A DNA stretch of 23,303 nt from an uncultured Paracoccus sp. (GTDB taxonomy: Bacteria; Pseudomonadota; Alphaproteobacteria; Rhodobacterales; Rhodobacteraceae), in the NCBI RefSeq assembly GCF_946221145.1, contig NZ_CAMIOH010000025.1:1-23303 (forward strand), given 5' to 3'. Shown here piece after piece: positions 14,317-22,726 of this stretch. Made by a program: the position numbers and the translations under genes. Position 1 is the stretch's first letter. Every line of letters begins with the position of its first letter. A model generated the notes under the pieces. That model saw only the letters and a program-made list of their open reading frames with translations, ran no database searches and was not told the DNA's origin.

Positions 14317-15233
14317 CACCAGCCCCCCATCGCGTTCTGGACCAGCAGGGCGACGAAATGCAGGAACAGGTAATACAGCGACAGCTTAAAGACCCGCTTT
14401 TCAACGACATAGCCGTCGGCGATGGCCACATCCTCGGACCGGCGCAGGATCCGCCAGCCGCCATGAATGAACAGCGCGTTCAGCACGACCGAGGCCGCCA
14501 GATAGACCGGCCCGCCGATCGAGGTCAGGCCCAGCCAGATCGCAAAGGGCGCCAGCACCAGCGTATAGGCAAAGATATGGCGGCGCGTGGCGGGACGGCC
14601 ATGCGTGACCGTCAGCATCGGCACCTTCGCCTCGTGATAGTCCGACTTCATGAACAGCGCGAGCGCCCAGAAATGCGGCGGCGTCCAGAAGAAGATCAGC
14701 GCGAACATCAGCAGCGATTCGATGCTGATGCCGCCGGTTGCGCAGGCCCAGCCGATCATCGGCGGAAAGGCCCCGGCCGCGCCGCCGATGACGATGTTCT
14801 GCGGCGTCCAGCGTTTCAGCCAGATCGTATAGACCACGGCATAGAAAAAGATCGTGAAGGCCAGGAAGCCCGCCGCGAACCAGTTCGCCGCCAGCCCCAG
14901 CATCATCACCGCAAAGCCCGCCAGGATCAGGCCCAGCGACAGCGCCGCCCCGCCCTCGATCCGGCCGGCGGGAATCGGGCGGCTCTGCGTGCGGCGCATC
15001 ACGGCGTCGATATCGGCGTCATACCACATGTTCAGCGCACCGGACGCCCCGCCGCCAAGCGCGATGAACAGCACCGAACAGAAGGCCACGAACGGATGCA
15101 GATCGACCGGCGCCACCCACAGCCCGACAAAGGCCGTAAAGACCACCAGCGACATCACGCGCGGCTTCAGCAGCGCGATGAAATCGCCGAATTCGGCCTC
15201 GGGGGCGCCGTCATAGGTGTTGATGTCGGTCAT
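14316..15233 (-). CDS. ctaB: Protoheme IX farnesyltransferase (heme O synthase)
   Basis: From ATG 15231-15233 (GAAGAGCAG upstream) the product is 305 aa with about nine membrane segments. The UbiA-family prenyl-diphosphate site is N68-M-W-Y-D72-A-D-I-D76, followed by RTQSRPIPAGRI, and the second polar loop is KSDYHEAKVPML. It adds a farnesyl group to heme b to give heme O, a precursor of the heme A of aa3 oxidase. The frame is open upstream to 15431, but that part overlaps ctaC and lacks the family start. It lies 41 nt after ctaC. Confidence 0.96.
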   Translation of the reverse strand: MTDINTYDGAPEAEFGDFIALLKPRVMSLVVFTAFVGLWVAPVDLHPFVAFCSVLFIALGGGASGALNMWYDADIDAVMRRTQSRPIPAGRIEGGAALSLGLILAGFAVMMLGLAANWFAAGFLAFTIFFYAVVYTIWLKRWTPQNIVIGGAAGAFPPMIGWACATGGISIESLLMFALIFFWTPPHFWALALFMKSDYHEAKVPMLTVTHGRPATRRHIFAYTLVLAPFAIWLGLTSIGGPVYLAASVVLNALFIHGGWRILRRSEDVAIADGYVVEKRVFKLSLYYLFLHFVALLVQNAMGGW

Positions 15234-15274
15234 CTGCTCTTCGGTCTGGCTTTGGTCGCTGGTCCGGCGGGCGC

Positions 15275-16174
15275 TTAGTCGGCCTTGGCCAGCGTCACGG
15301 TTTCGGCATCGGCCGCGGCGGTTTCCGCGACCCCTTCCAGGGTACCGCCCTGTTCGGCGACCCATGCCGCATAGACTTCGGGGCTGACCGCCTTGACGAC
15401 GATCGGCATATAGGCGTGGTTGATGCCGCACAGTTCACTGCACTGGCCGAAATAGACGCCTTCCTGTTCGACATTGAACCAGGCCTGCGCGATCCGGCCC
15501 GGAACGGCGTCCTGTTTCACGGCAAAGGCGGGGATCGTCCAGCTGTGGATCACGTCGTTCGCGGTCACCTGCAGCAGCACGGTCTGGCCCACGGGCACGA
15601 CGACGGCGGTATCGGTCGCCAGCAGGAACTCGTCCTCGTTATAGCCGTAATCGGCGAGTTCTTCCTTGGCCAGCATGATCGAATCGAAGCTGATGCCGTT
15701 CTCGGGATATTCATAGGACCAGTACCACTGGTTGCCGATGGCCTTGATCACCACGTCGGGATCGGCGGGCATTTCCTGGCTGCGGAACAGCGCAGGCAGC
15801 GAGAACGCCCCGATCGCCACCAGGATCAGCACCGGCACCAGCGTCCAGGCGATTTCCAGCGGCGTGTTGTGGGTGAATTTCGCAGGCACCGGATTCGCGC
15901 GGCTGTTGAAGCGCAGGATCGCGAACAGCAGCAGTGCACAGACCACCAGCGTGACGACGGCGATGATGATCAGGACAAAGTGATCCAGCCATTGCTGGTC
16001 ATGGGCCAGCTCGGTCACGGGCGGCTGGAAGCCCACGCCGCGCGCATGGGGCTTGCCGATGACCGGCAGGTCCCCCAGCACGTCCTGCGCCCACGCCGCG
16101 TTGGCTACCATCCCCGCTGCCGCCAGCCCGGAAGCTGCCGCGACTGCACGGCGAATCATCGCTATTGCCATCAT
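15275..16174 (-). CDS. ctaC: Cytochrome c oxidase subunit II
   Basis: The 299-aa precursor has a signal peptide ending AWA (about residue 29), leaving mature QDVLGDLPVIGKP..., as in Paracoccus. Two membrane spans (about 64-89 and 105-128) precede the CuA domain, whose ligands are visible: H210, C245, E247, C249, H253, M256 in FGQCSELCGINHAYM. The aromatic electron-entry segment NQWYWSYEYP is at 149-158. The protein accepts electrons from cytochrome c through CuA. The acidic, alanine-rich tail after about residue 275 is variable and may be trimmed. The start could be ATG 16174 or the adjacent ATG. It is the first gene of the cluster. Confidence 0.97.
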   Translation of the reverse strand: MMAIAMIRRAVAAASGLAAAGMVANAAWAQDVLGDLPVIGKPHARGVGFQPPVTELAHDQQWLDHFVLIIIAVVTLVVCALLLFAILRFNSRANPVPAKFTHNTPLEIAWTLVPVLILVAIGAFSLPALFRSQEMPADPDVVIKAIGNQWYWSYEYPENGISFDSIMLAKEELADYGYNEDEFLLATDTAVVVPVGQTVLLQVTANDVIHSWTIPAFAVKQDAVPGRIAQAWFNVEQEGVYFGQCSELCGINHAYMPIVVKAVSPEVYAAWVAEQGGTLEGVAETAAADAETVTLAKAD

Positions 16175-16191
16175 CCCATCCCGTTATCCTG

Positions 16192-16235
16192 GCGCGGCCG
16201 CGCGACCGCAGGGGCGCCCCGAGGCCGCCCCTTTT
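16192..16235. promoter_or_regulatory. Structured GC-rich leader between ctaC and tldD
   Basis: The divergent 194-bp gap holds a 12-bp perfect palindrome GCGCGGCCGCGC (16192-16203) and an inverted repeat GGGGCG/CGCCCC (16211-16216 with 16226-16231). On the plus strand the latter is followed by TTTTCCTTT. On the minus strand both would fold in the ctaC 5' leader. I see no promoter I would defend for either gene. Confidence 0.35.
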
Positions 16236-16368
16236 CCTTTAACACTGACCGTTCTATGACCATATCTCGTCCCCACGGGCAAGTGATACGTAAGCCTGCC
16301 CCTGCAAAATCCACGGGCCGGAACCGTCCTCCAGCCTTGTTTCGCCGACAGAAAGACGACACCCCGCC

Positions 16369-17790
16369 ATGACCAGCACCGCCTTCGATCCCTTCGCCAC
16401 CCACCTGGACCGCGACCGCGCCCTGGCGATCCTGCGCGACGCCACGGCGGGGGCCGAGGATGGAGAGCTGTTCCTGGAACATTCGGTGTCGGAATCGCTG
16501 GTCTTCGACGACGGGCGGCTGCGCAACTCCGGCTATACCGCCGAACAGGGCTTTGGACTGCGCGCCGTGCGGGGCGAGGTCACCGGCTATGCCCACGGGA
16601 CCGAGATTTCGGAACCCGCCCTGCACCGTGCCGCCGAAACCGCACGGTTGGCGGTGGGCCAGGGCGGCGGCGTGATGGCGCCCGCCGCGCCGATGCAGGT
16701 CATGCCGATGTACATGGCCGCCGACCCGGCCCAGGGCATTCCCTTCGCCACCCGGATCGACCTGTTGCGCCAGATCGACGATTACGCCCGGTCCCGCGAT
16801 CCGCGCGTGGTCCAGGTCACGGTGTCGCTGGCATCATCCCTGCAACAGGTGGCGATCCTGCGGCCCGAGGGCGGGCTGGTGACCGACATCCGCCCGATGG
16901 CGCGGCTGAATGTCGGCGTGATCGTTGAAAACAACGACCGCCGCGAATCCGGCGGCCATGGCGGCGGCGGGCGCGTGTCGCTGGCCGGGCTGATGGATCC
17001 CGCGCATTGGCAGCCCGCCGTGGACGAGGCGCTGCGCATCGCCCTGGTCAACCTGCGGTCGGTCCCGGCGCCTGCGGGCGTTATGGACGTGGTGCTTGGC
17101 CCCGGCTGGCCCGGCATCCTGCTGCACGAGGCCGTGGGCCATGGGCTGGAGGGCGACTTCAACCGCAAGAAAGCCTCGGCCTTTGCCGGGCTGATGGGCC
17201 AACGCGTCGCGGCGCCCGGCGTGACGGTGGTGGACGACGGCACCATCCCCGACCGGCGCGGCAGCATCGCCGTGGATGACGAAGGCACCCCCCCTGCCCG
17301 CAACGTGCTGATCGAGGACGGGATCCTGGTGGGCTTCATGCAGGACCGCCAGAACGCCCGGCTGATGGGGGTCGAACCGACCGGCAATGGCCGCAGGCAA
17401 GGCTTTGCCCATGCGCCGATGCCGCGGATGACGAACACCTATATGCCCGGCGGGGATGCCGACCCGGCGGCGATCCTGGCCGACCTGCGCGACGGCATCT
17501 ATGCGGTGGGCTTTGGCGGCGGCCAGGTGGACATCACCAACGGCAAGTTCGTGTTTTCCTGCACCGAGGCGTATCGAGTCAAGAACGGCGTGGTGGGCGA
17601 CCCGATCCGCGGCGCCACGCTGATCGGCGACGGCGCGACCGCGCTGCAACAGGTGCGCGCCATCGGCAATGACATGGCCCTGGACCCCGGCATCGGCAAT
17701 TGCGGCAAGCAGGGCCAGTGGGTGCCGGTGGGCGTCGGCCAGCCGACGCTGCTGATCGGCGGGCTGACGGTCGGCGGATCGGCGGCCTAG
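16369..17790 (+). CDS. tldD: TldD metalloprotease subunit
   Basis: The 473-aa product carries the TldD zinc motif HEAVGH at 253-258 within GILLHEAVGHGLEGDFNRKK. N-terminal landmarks are FLEHSVSESLVFDDGRL and QGFGLRAVRGEVTGYAHG, and the C-terminal part has the CTEAYRVKNG and IGNCGKQGQWVPVGVGQPTLLI segments. TldD pairs with TldE/PmbA as a heterodimeric protease that degrades unfolded peptides and processes some modified peptides; TldE is not in this window. The ATG has only a weak ribosome site. The gene is divergent from ctaC and 67 bp before dprA. Confidence 0.95.
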   Translation: MTSTAFDPFATHLDRDRALAILRDATAGAEDGELFLEHSVSESLVFDDGRLRNSGYTAEQGFGLRAVRGEVTGYAHGTEISEPALHRAAETARLAVGQGGGVMAPAAPMQVMPMYMAADPAQGIPFATRIDLLRQIDDYARSRDPRVVQVTVSLASSLQQVAILRPEGGLVTDIRPMARLNVGVIVENNDRRESGGHGGGGRVSLAGLMDPAHWQPAVDEALRIALVNLRSVPAPAGVMDVVLGPGWPGILLHEAVGHGLEGDFNRKKASAFAGLMGQRVAAPGVTVVDDGTIPDRRGSIAVDDEGTPPARNVLIEDGILVGFMQDRQNARLMGVEPTGNGRRQGFAHAPMPRMTNTYMPGGDADPAAILADLRDGIYAVGFGGGQVDITNGKFVFSCTEAYRVKNGVVGDPIRGATLIGDGATALQQVRAIGNDMALDPGIGNCGKQGQWVPVGVGQPTLLIGGLTVGGSAA

Positions 17791-17857
17791 CGTCTTGCTA
17801 ACGGCTTGTTAACTCCTTTTGGATAACGCTGATTCCCGCATCAGGCGGAGAGGCGGC

Positions 17858-18973
17858 ATGGATACGGGGCATCTTCCTTTCACGCGGCCCGGCATGGCGG
17901 CGGACGACGACATGACGGTGCTGCGGCTGATCCGGTCGCGACGGGTGGGACCGGCGACCTATCACCGGCTGGTCGCCGAACACGGCAGCGCCCGCGCCGC
18001 ATTGCAGGCGCTGCCTGAAATCGCGGCTGCGGCCGGGATTTCCGGTTACGAAACCTGTCCCGAAGGCGTGGCGGCGGCGGAACTGGCGGCGGGCCGCAAG
18101 GCGGGCGCCCGGCTGATCCGCTGCGATTCGCCCCTCTATCCCGCCGCATTGCGAGAGATCGACGGAGCGCCGCCGATCCTCTGGCTGCGCGGCGATCCGG
18201 CCTGGCTGTCCCGGAATCCCGTGGCGGTGATCGGCGCGCGCAACGCGTCGTCGCTGGGGCTGCGGATGGCGCGCGGCATGGCGGCGGGCCTGGGCGAGGC
18301 CGGGCATACCGTTGTCGCCGGCCTGGCGCGCGGCATCGACACCGCCGCCCATAACGCCGCCCTGCCGACCGGCACGGTCGCCGTCATGGCGGGGGGCGTC
18401 GATGTGATCTATCCCGCTGAAAACGTCATCCTGGCCGCACAGATCGCCGAAAAGGGCGTGCTGGTATCCGAACAGCCGCCCGGCACCGAACCGCAGGCCC
18501 GGCATTTCCCGACCCGCAACCGCATCGTGTCGGGACTGTCGCTGGCTGTCGTGGTGATCGAGGCCGCGCATCGGTCCGGGACGCTGATCACCGCGAAGAA
18601 CGCGCTTGATCAGGGCCGGGAGGTGATGGCGGTGCCGGGTCATCCGATGGATGCCCGCGCGGGCGGCTGCAACCAGTTGATCCGCGACGGCGCGCTGCTG
18701 GTGCGCAATTCCGCCGATGTGTGTGCGGCATTGGGCCGCATCGCGGACCCCGCCCCGATGGCCGAGACGCCGACCGCCCCACGCCCCGAACCCGTCGAAG
18801 CCGGAGAGCTTGAGGCGCGCATCCTGTCGCGTCTTGGCCCCTCGCCTTCCGATGAAAACGACGTGATCCGCGACCTGGGCCTGCCCGCAGCAACGGCAAA
18901 CGCGGCGATTCTGTCGCTGGAACTGCAGGGCCGGTTGCTGCGCGTGCCCGGCGGCCGGTTGGCGCTTGGCTGA
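17858..18973 (+). CDS. dprA: DNA-processing protein DprA
   Basis: From ATG 17858 (GGAGAGG upstream) the product is 371 aa. It has an N-terminal helical region (RSRRVGPATYHRLV), the Rossmann-like DprA core starting PVAVIGARNASSLG (about 121 onward), AGLARGIDTAAH, FPTRNRIVSGLS, AAHRSGTLITAKNAL and VPGHPMDARAGGCNQLI, and a C-terminal winged-helix part (ILSRLGPSPSDENDVIRDLGL). DprA loads RecA on incoming single-stranded DNA during transformation and is also present in bacteria not known to be competent. A TTG start at 17819 is possible but lacks a ribosome site. dprA next to topA is a frequent arrangement. Confidence 0.95.
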   Translation: MDTGHLPFTRPGMAADDDMTVLRLIRSRRVGPATYHRLVAEHGSARAALQALPEIAAAAGISGYETCPEGVAAAELAAGRKAGARLIRCDSPLYPAALREIDGAPPILWLRGDPAWLSRNPVAVIGARNASSLGLRMARGMAAGLGEAGHTVVAGLARGIDTAAHNAALPTGTVAVMAGGVDVIYPAENVILAAQIAEKGVLVSEQPPGTEPQARHFPTRNRIVSGLSLAVVVIEAAHRSGTLITAKNALDQGREVMAVPGHPMDARAGGCNQLIRDGALLVRNSADVCAALGRIADPAPMAETPTAPRPEPVEAGELEARILSRLGPSPSDENDVIRDLGLPAATANAAILSLELQGRLLRVPGGRLALG

Positions 18974-19006
18974 CGACAGCTGCACGGAGCGGTTGATTTC
19001 GCCCAG

Positions 19007-19035
19007 TTGACACCGGCAAGCGCCCGACCCATGTT
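19007..19035 (+). promoter_or_regulatory. Candidate sigma-70-type promoter for topA
   Basis: A perfect TTGACA (19007-19012) is followed after exactly 17 nt by CATGTT (19030-19035, three of six -10 positions). It lies in the 95-bp gap between dprA and topA, with predicted transcription start near 19042 and the topA ribosome site GAGGTAAGA downstream. Weak -10 boxes are usual in this group. Confidence 0.5.
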
Positions 19036-19068
19036 CCCGGCCCATTGCAGGTCCGCCTTGAGGTAAGA

Positions 19069-21753
19069 ATGCCCGTCGTCGTCGTGGAATCCCCCGCCAA
19101 GGCCAAGACCATCGAGAAATATCTCGGCGGCAACTATCGCGTGCTGGCCAGTTTCGGCCATGTCCGCGACCTGCCCCCCAAGGATGGCAGCGTCGATCCC
19201 GCCGACGATTTCGCCATGAAATGGGAGGTTGCGGCCGACAGCAAAAAGCACCTCAAGGCGATCAAGGATGCGCTGAAGGACGACCAGACCCTGATCCTGG
19301 CCACCGACCCCGACCGGGAGGGCGAGGCGATTTCCTGGCACCTGCTCGAGGCGCTGCAACCGGCGCTGAAAAAGGGCGCCGCCGTCAACCGCGTCACCTT
19401 CAACGCCATCACCAAGACCGCCGTGACCGAGGCGATGGCCCATCCCCGCCAGATCGACCAGCCGCTGGTCGATGCCTATCTGGCCCGGCGCGCCCTGGAT
19501 TACCTGGTCGGCTTCAACCTGTCGCCGGTGCTGTGGCGCAAGCTGCCGGGTGCCAAGTCGGCGGGCCGGGTGCAGTCCGTCTGCCTGCGCCTGATCGTCG
19601 ACCGCGAAATGGAGATCGAGGCCTTCAAGGCCCGCGAATACTGGTCGGTCCATGCCCGGCTGGCCACGCCGGGCGGTGCCGAATACGACGCCACGCTGGT
19701 CTCGCTGGCGGGGGCCAGGCTGGACCGGTTCGATCTGCCCGATGCCGAAAAGGCCGCGATGGCGGTCAGCGCGGTCGCCAGCCGCGATCTGCGCGTGACC
19801 GGCGTCACGGCCAAGCCCGCGACGCGCAATCCCTGGCCGCCCTTCATGACCTCGACCCTGCAACAAGAGGCGTCGCGCAAGCTGGGCATGGGCGCCAAGG
19901 CCTGCATGTCGGCGGCGCAGCGCCTGTATGAGGCCGGGCTGATCACCTATATGCGGACCGACGGCATCGACATGGCGCCCGAGGCCGTCCATGCCGCCCG
20001 CGACGCGATCAAGGCCAAATTCGGCGACACATATGTGCCCTCCAGCCCGCGCATGTACAAGAACAAGGCCAAGAACGCGCAAGAGGCCCATGAATGTATC
20101 CGCCCCACCGACATGATGCTGTCGCCGGATCAGCTGCGGGTCAGCGCGGACGATCAGAAGAAGCTGTATGACCTGATCTGGAAGCGCACCATCGCCAGCC
20201 AGATGGAAGCCGCCCGGATGGAGCGGACGACTGTCGACATCGCCAGCCCCGACGGGCAGGTCGGGTTGCGCGCGACGGGTCAGGTGATGCTGTTCGACGG
20301 CTTCCTGCGGGTCTATGATCAGGGCCGCGACGATGACGAGGGTGAGGACAGCGCCCGCCTGCCCGCCATCACGCAAGGCGAGGCCGCGACGTTGGTCGGC
20401 AGGGCCTTCGACGCCGAATTTGCCAAGGCGCGGGACAAGGACGATCCGGTGCCCGCGGCCCCCGCCGGTCAGCGCGCCGCGCCGGGCCTGCTGCTGAACG
20501 ACAGCGCCGCCGTGGCCGCGCGCCAGCATTTCACCCAGCCGCCCCCCCGCTATACCGAGGCGACCCTGGTCAAGCGGATGGAGGAACTGGGCATCGGGCG
20601 GCCCTCGACCTATGCCAGCATCGTCACCACGATCCAGGACCGCGATTATGTTCGCAAGGACAAGAACCGCCTGATCCCCGAGGACAAGGGCCGTCTGGTC
20701 ACGATCTTCCTGACCAAATACTTCCCGCGCTATGTCAGCTATGACTTCACCGCCGATCTGGAAAACGAACTGGACGAGATCAGCGCGGGCGATCTGGTCT
20801 GGCGCGAGGTTCTGGGGCGATTCTGGAAAGATTTTTCAAAGGCGCTTGAGGGCACCGCAGAACTGCGGATCACCGAAGTGCTGGAGGCGATCGACGAGGC
20901 ACTGGCCCCGCATCTGTATCCGCCGCGCGCCGATGGCACCGATCCGCGCGAATGCCCGCTGTGCCACAAGGGCCGGCTGAACTTGAAGACCGCCCGGTCC
21001 GGCGGTGCCTTCATCGGTTGCACCAACTATCCCGAATGCCGCTATACCCGGCCGATTTCCGCCCCCGATGGCGAGGCGGCGGTGGGTGACCGCATCCTGG
21101 GCGAGGATGGCGGCGACCCGATCAGTCTCAAGACCGGGCGTTTCGGCCCCTATGTCCAGCGGGGCGAGGCGACCGAGGAAAACCCCAAGCCGCCCCGGTC
21201 CTCGATCCCCAAGGGCTGGGATCCGGCCACGCTGGATCTGGACCGGGCGGTGCAATTGCTGTCCCTGCCGCGCCCGGTCGGCAATCACCCCGAGGACGGC
21301 GTCCTGATCGAAGCCGGGCTGGGCCGGTTCGGCCCCTATGTGAAGCACGGGCCGAAATACGCGAACCTGCCCGATGTCGATGAGGTCTTCACCATCGGCA
21401 TGAACCGCGCGGTCGAGGTTCTGGCCGCCAAGCAGACCCGTGGCCGCGCGGCGGCGGCGGCCCCCCTGCGCGAATTGGGCGATCACCCGGACGGCGGCGC
21501 GATCCAGGTGATGAACGGCCGCTATGGTCCTTATGTCAAATGGGAAAAGGTCAATGCCACCCTGCCCCGCGATGTCACCCCCGAGGATCTGACCGTCGAG
21601 CAGGCGTTGGAGTTGATCGCCGCCAAGGCTGCAAAATCGCCCGCCAAGAAGAAGGCCGCGCCAAAGGCCAAACCCGCGGCCAAGAAACCGGCGGCAAAGA
21701 AGGCCACAGCCAAGACCGCTGCGAAAAAGCCCGCGAAGAAGGCGACGGAGTAG
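19069..21753 (+). CDS. topA: DNA topoisomerase I
   Basis: This 894-aa type IA topoisomerase starts MPVVVVESPAKAKTIEKYLG (Toprim; E7), with DPDREGEAISWHL as the acidic metal site and the catalytic tyrosine at 294 in ITYMRTDG. One four-cysteine zinc ribbon (CPLC...CTNYPEC, about 628-656) is followed by three repeats GRFGPYVQ, GRFGPYVK and GRYGPYVK, then a lysine/alanine-rich tail of about 45 residues. It relaxes negative supercoils through a transient 5'-phosphotyrosine link. ATG 19069 fits the family start and follows GAGGTAAGA; an in-frame start at 19045 is less likely. The gene converges on the prephenate dehydrogenase, 10 bp away. Confidence 0.97.
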   Translation: MPVVVVESPAKAKTIEKYLGGNYRVLASFGHVRDLPPKDGSVDPADDFAMKWEVAADSKKHLKAIKDALKDDQTLILATDPDREGEAISWHLLEALQPALKKGAAVNRVTFNAITKTAVTEAMAHPRQIDQPLVDAYLARRALDYLVGFNLSPVLWRKLPGAKSAGRVQSVCLRLIVDREMEIEAFKAREYWSVHARLATPGGAEYDATLVSLAGARLDRFDLPDAEKAAMAVSAVASRDLRVTGVTAKPATRNPWPPFMTSTLQQEASRKLGMGAKACMSAAQRLYEAGLITYMRTDGIDMAPEAVHAARDAIKAKFGDTYVPSSPRMYKNKAKNAQEAHECIRPTDMMLSPDQLRVSADDQKKLYDLIWKRTIASQMEAARMERTTVDIASPDGQVGLRATGQVMLFDGFLRVYDQGRDDDEGEDSARLPAITQGEAATLVGRAFDAEFAKARDKDDPVPAAPAGQRAAPGLLLNDSAAVAARQHFTQPPPRYTEATLVKRMEELGIGRPSTYASIVTTIQDRDYVRKDKNRLIPEDKGRLVTIFLTKYFPRYVSYDFTADLENELDEISAGDLVWREVLGRFWKDFSKALEGTAELRITEVLEAIDEALAPHLYPPRADGTDPRECPLCHKGRLNLKTARSGGAFIGCTNYPECRYTRPISAPDGEAAVGDRILGEDGGDPISLKTGRFGPYVQRGEATEENPKPPRSSIPKGWDPATLDLDRAVQLLSLPRPVGNHPEDGVLIEAGLGRFGPYVKHGPKYANLPDVDEVFTIGMNRAVEVLAAKQTRGRAAAAAPLRELGDHPDGGAIQVMNGRYGPYVKWEKVNATLPRDVTPEDLTVEQALELIAAKAAKSPAKKKAAPKAKPAAKKPAAKKATAKTAAKKPAKKATE

Positions 21754-21763
21754 CGCCTTTCGG

Positions 21764-22480
21764 TCAGGGCCGCGCGGCAATGCCCGCGGCCTCGGCCAGG
21801 AATCGGCTGCGCACCGCTTCGGCATGGGGATTGTCGCGCAGGATCGTCGCCAGCAATTCGGGCGAATCGTCCTGCACCATCGCGGCCGCCTGGACCAGCA
21901 TCGCAAAGCTGCGCGTCGCCATGCGCTGCGGCAGCGGTCCCAGCCGCGACAGGCTGCGCGCGATCAGATGGGTCAGTCCCTGCACCACCGCCATGTCGCG
22001 GTCGTGCTGGTCGGGCGTCGTCGCGATCACCTCCAGCCCCTGCGATCGCAGGGCAGCGGCCAGCAGCCGATGCCGCCCGCCGCGCAGCGGGCACCAGGCG
22101 ATGCGATGCCCGGCCAGGCCGTCCGCCGCGCTTGCGGGACCGAACAGCGGATGGCTGGCGACGATCTCGACATGCGGGGGCAGCAGGTCCAGCATCAGCC
22201 GCGCGGGTTCGACCTTGACCGAGGCCACGTCGATCACCACCGCGCCGGGCCGCAGATGCGGGGCGATGGCGCGCAGCACGCCCGCCATCCGGGACAGCGG
22301 CACGGCCAGCACCACGATATCGGCAATCGCCGCCTGCGCCGGTTCGAGTGGCGGCAGGTCGTTCGCACGGGTCTGCGGGTCACAGACCGACAGCGCCAGA
22401 TGCGGGCGCAGGTGCCGGGCGATCAACTGGCCGAAGGCGCCAAATCCGATGATCGACAGGGTTTCGGGACGGGACGGCAT
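21764..22480 (-). CDS. Prephenate/arogenate dehydrogenase family protein
   Basis: The 238-aa product from ATG 22478-22480 (AAAGG upstream) has an N-terminal NAD(P) fold LSIIGFGAFGQLIARHL, VVLAVPLSRMAGVL, VIDVASVKVEPARLML and the substrate-site segment EIVASHPLFGPASAA, followed by QGLTHLIARSL. These match the prephenate/arogenate dehydrogenase (TyrA-type) family of tyrosine synthesis. The protein is shorter than fused TyrA enzymes and lacks chorismate mutase and ACT domains. Longer starts at 22519 and 22537 are open, but the first lies in a strong inverted repeat and neither has a ribosome site. Whether it uses prephenate or arogenate cannot be told. Confidence 0.85.
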   Translation of the reverse strand: MPSRPETLSIIGFGAFGQLIARHLRPHLALSVCDPQTRANDLPPLEPAQAAIADIVVLAVPLSRMAGVLRAIAPHLRPGAVVIDVASVKVEPARLMLDLLPPHVEIVASHPLFGPASAADGLAGHRIAWCPLRGGRHRLLAAALRSQGLEVIATTPDQHDRDMAVVQGLTHLIARSLSRLGPLPQRMATRSFAMLVQAAAMVQDDSPELLATILRDNPHAEAVRSRFLAEAAGIAARP

Positions 22481-22515
22481 GGAACGAACCTTTCGGGCTT
22501 GCGCAAAGGTCGTTG

Positions 22516-22614
22516 TCATGTCGCTGGCCAACCGCACCCCGCGCGGTTGACATGATGCTGCCCCCGCTATGTCAGCGGGCGATAAGAGGTGGTGAAGACG
22601 GCAGCGTTGCTCAT
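22516..22614 (-). promoter_or_regulatory. Structured leader with short ORF upstream of prephenate dehydrogenase
   Basis: Minus-strand order: a 15-codon ORF (22614-22567, MSNAAVFTTSYRPLT), whose end overlaps a 6-bp hairpin (22563-22568 with 22574-22579), then a larger inverted repeat with a 7-bp outer arm (22516-22522 with 22549-22555), a 6-bp inner arm (22530-22535 with 22543-22548) and a one-sided 7-nt bulge. The ORF has only a weak ribosome site. It could be an attenuation-type leader or an operator region; the function is not shown. Confidence 0.35.
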
Positions 22615-22667
22615 GCCGCCGTGATGACCATCCGCCCCGGCAAAGTCAAGCATGCCGCGCCGCCGCA

Positions 22668-22696
22668 TTGACTTGCACCCCGACGCGGGCGACAAA
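22668..22696 (+). promoter_or_regulatory. Candidate promoter for scoA
   Basis: TTGACT (22668-22673, five of six -35 positions) is followed after 17 nt by GACAAA (22691-22696, a poor -10 box). It lies 30 bp upstream of the scoA ATG. It is supported only by spacing and position. Confidence 0.35.
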
Positions 22697-22726
22697 TCGT
22701 CAGCTTAGCATTTCCGGGGAGGGACG

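Noticed and set aside
12020..14389. 789-aa open frame on the plus strand
   Set aside because: It is antisense to surf1, ctaE and ctaG, whose products are clearly recognisable; the composition (rich in H, R, D, Q) is that of a shadow.
18640..20529. 629-aa open frame on the minus strand
   Set aside because: It is antisense to dprA and topA and shows no domain.
22563..22600. Resemblance to a SAM-II riboswitch (hairpin followed by GATAAG)
   Set aside because: The hairpin loop is only five bases, whereas SAM-II needs a long loop and a downstream GCTAAA-like segment to form its pseudoknot; neither is present.
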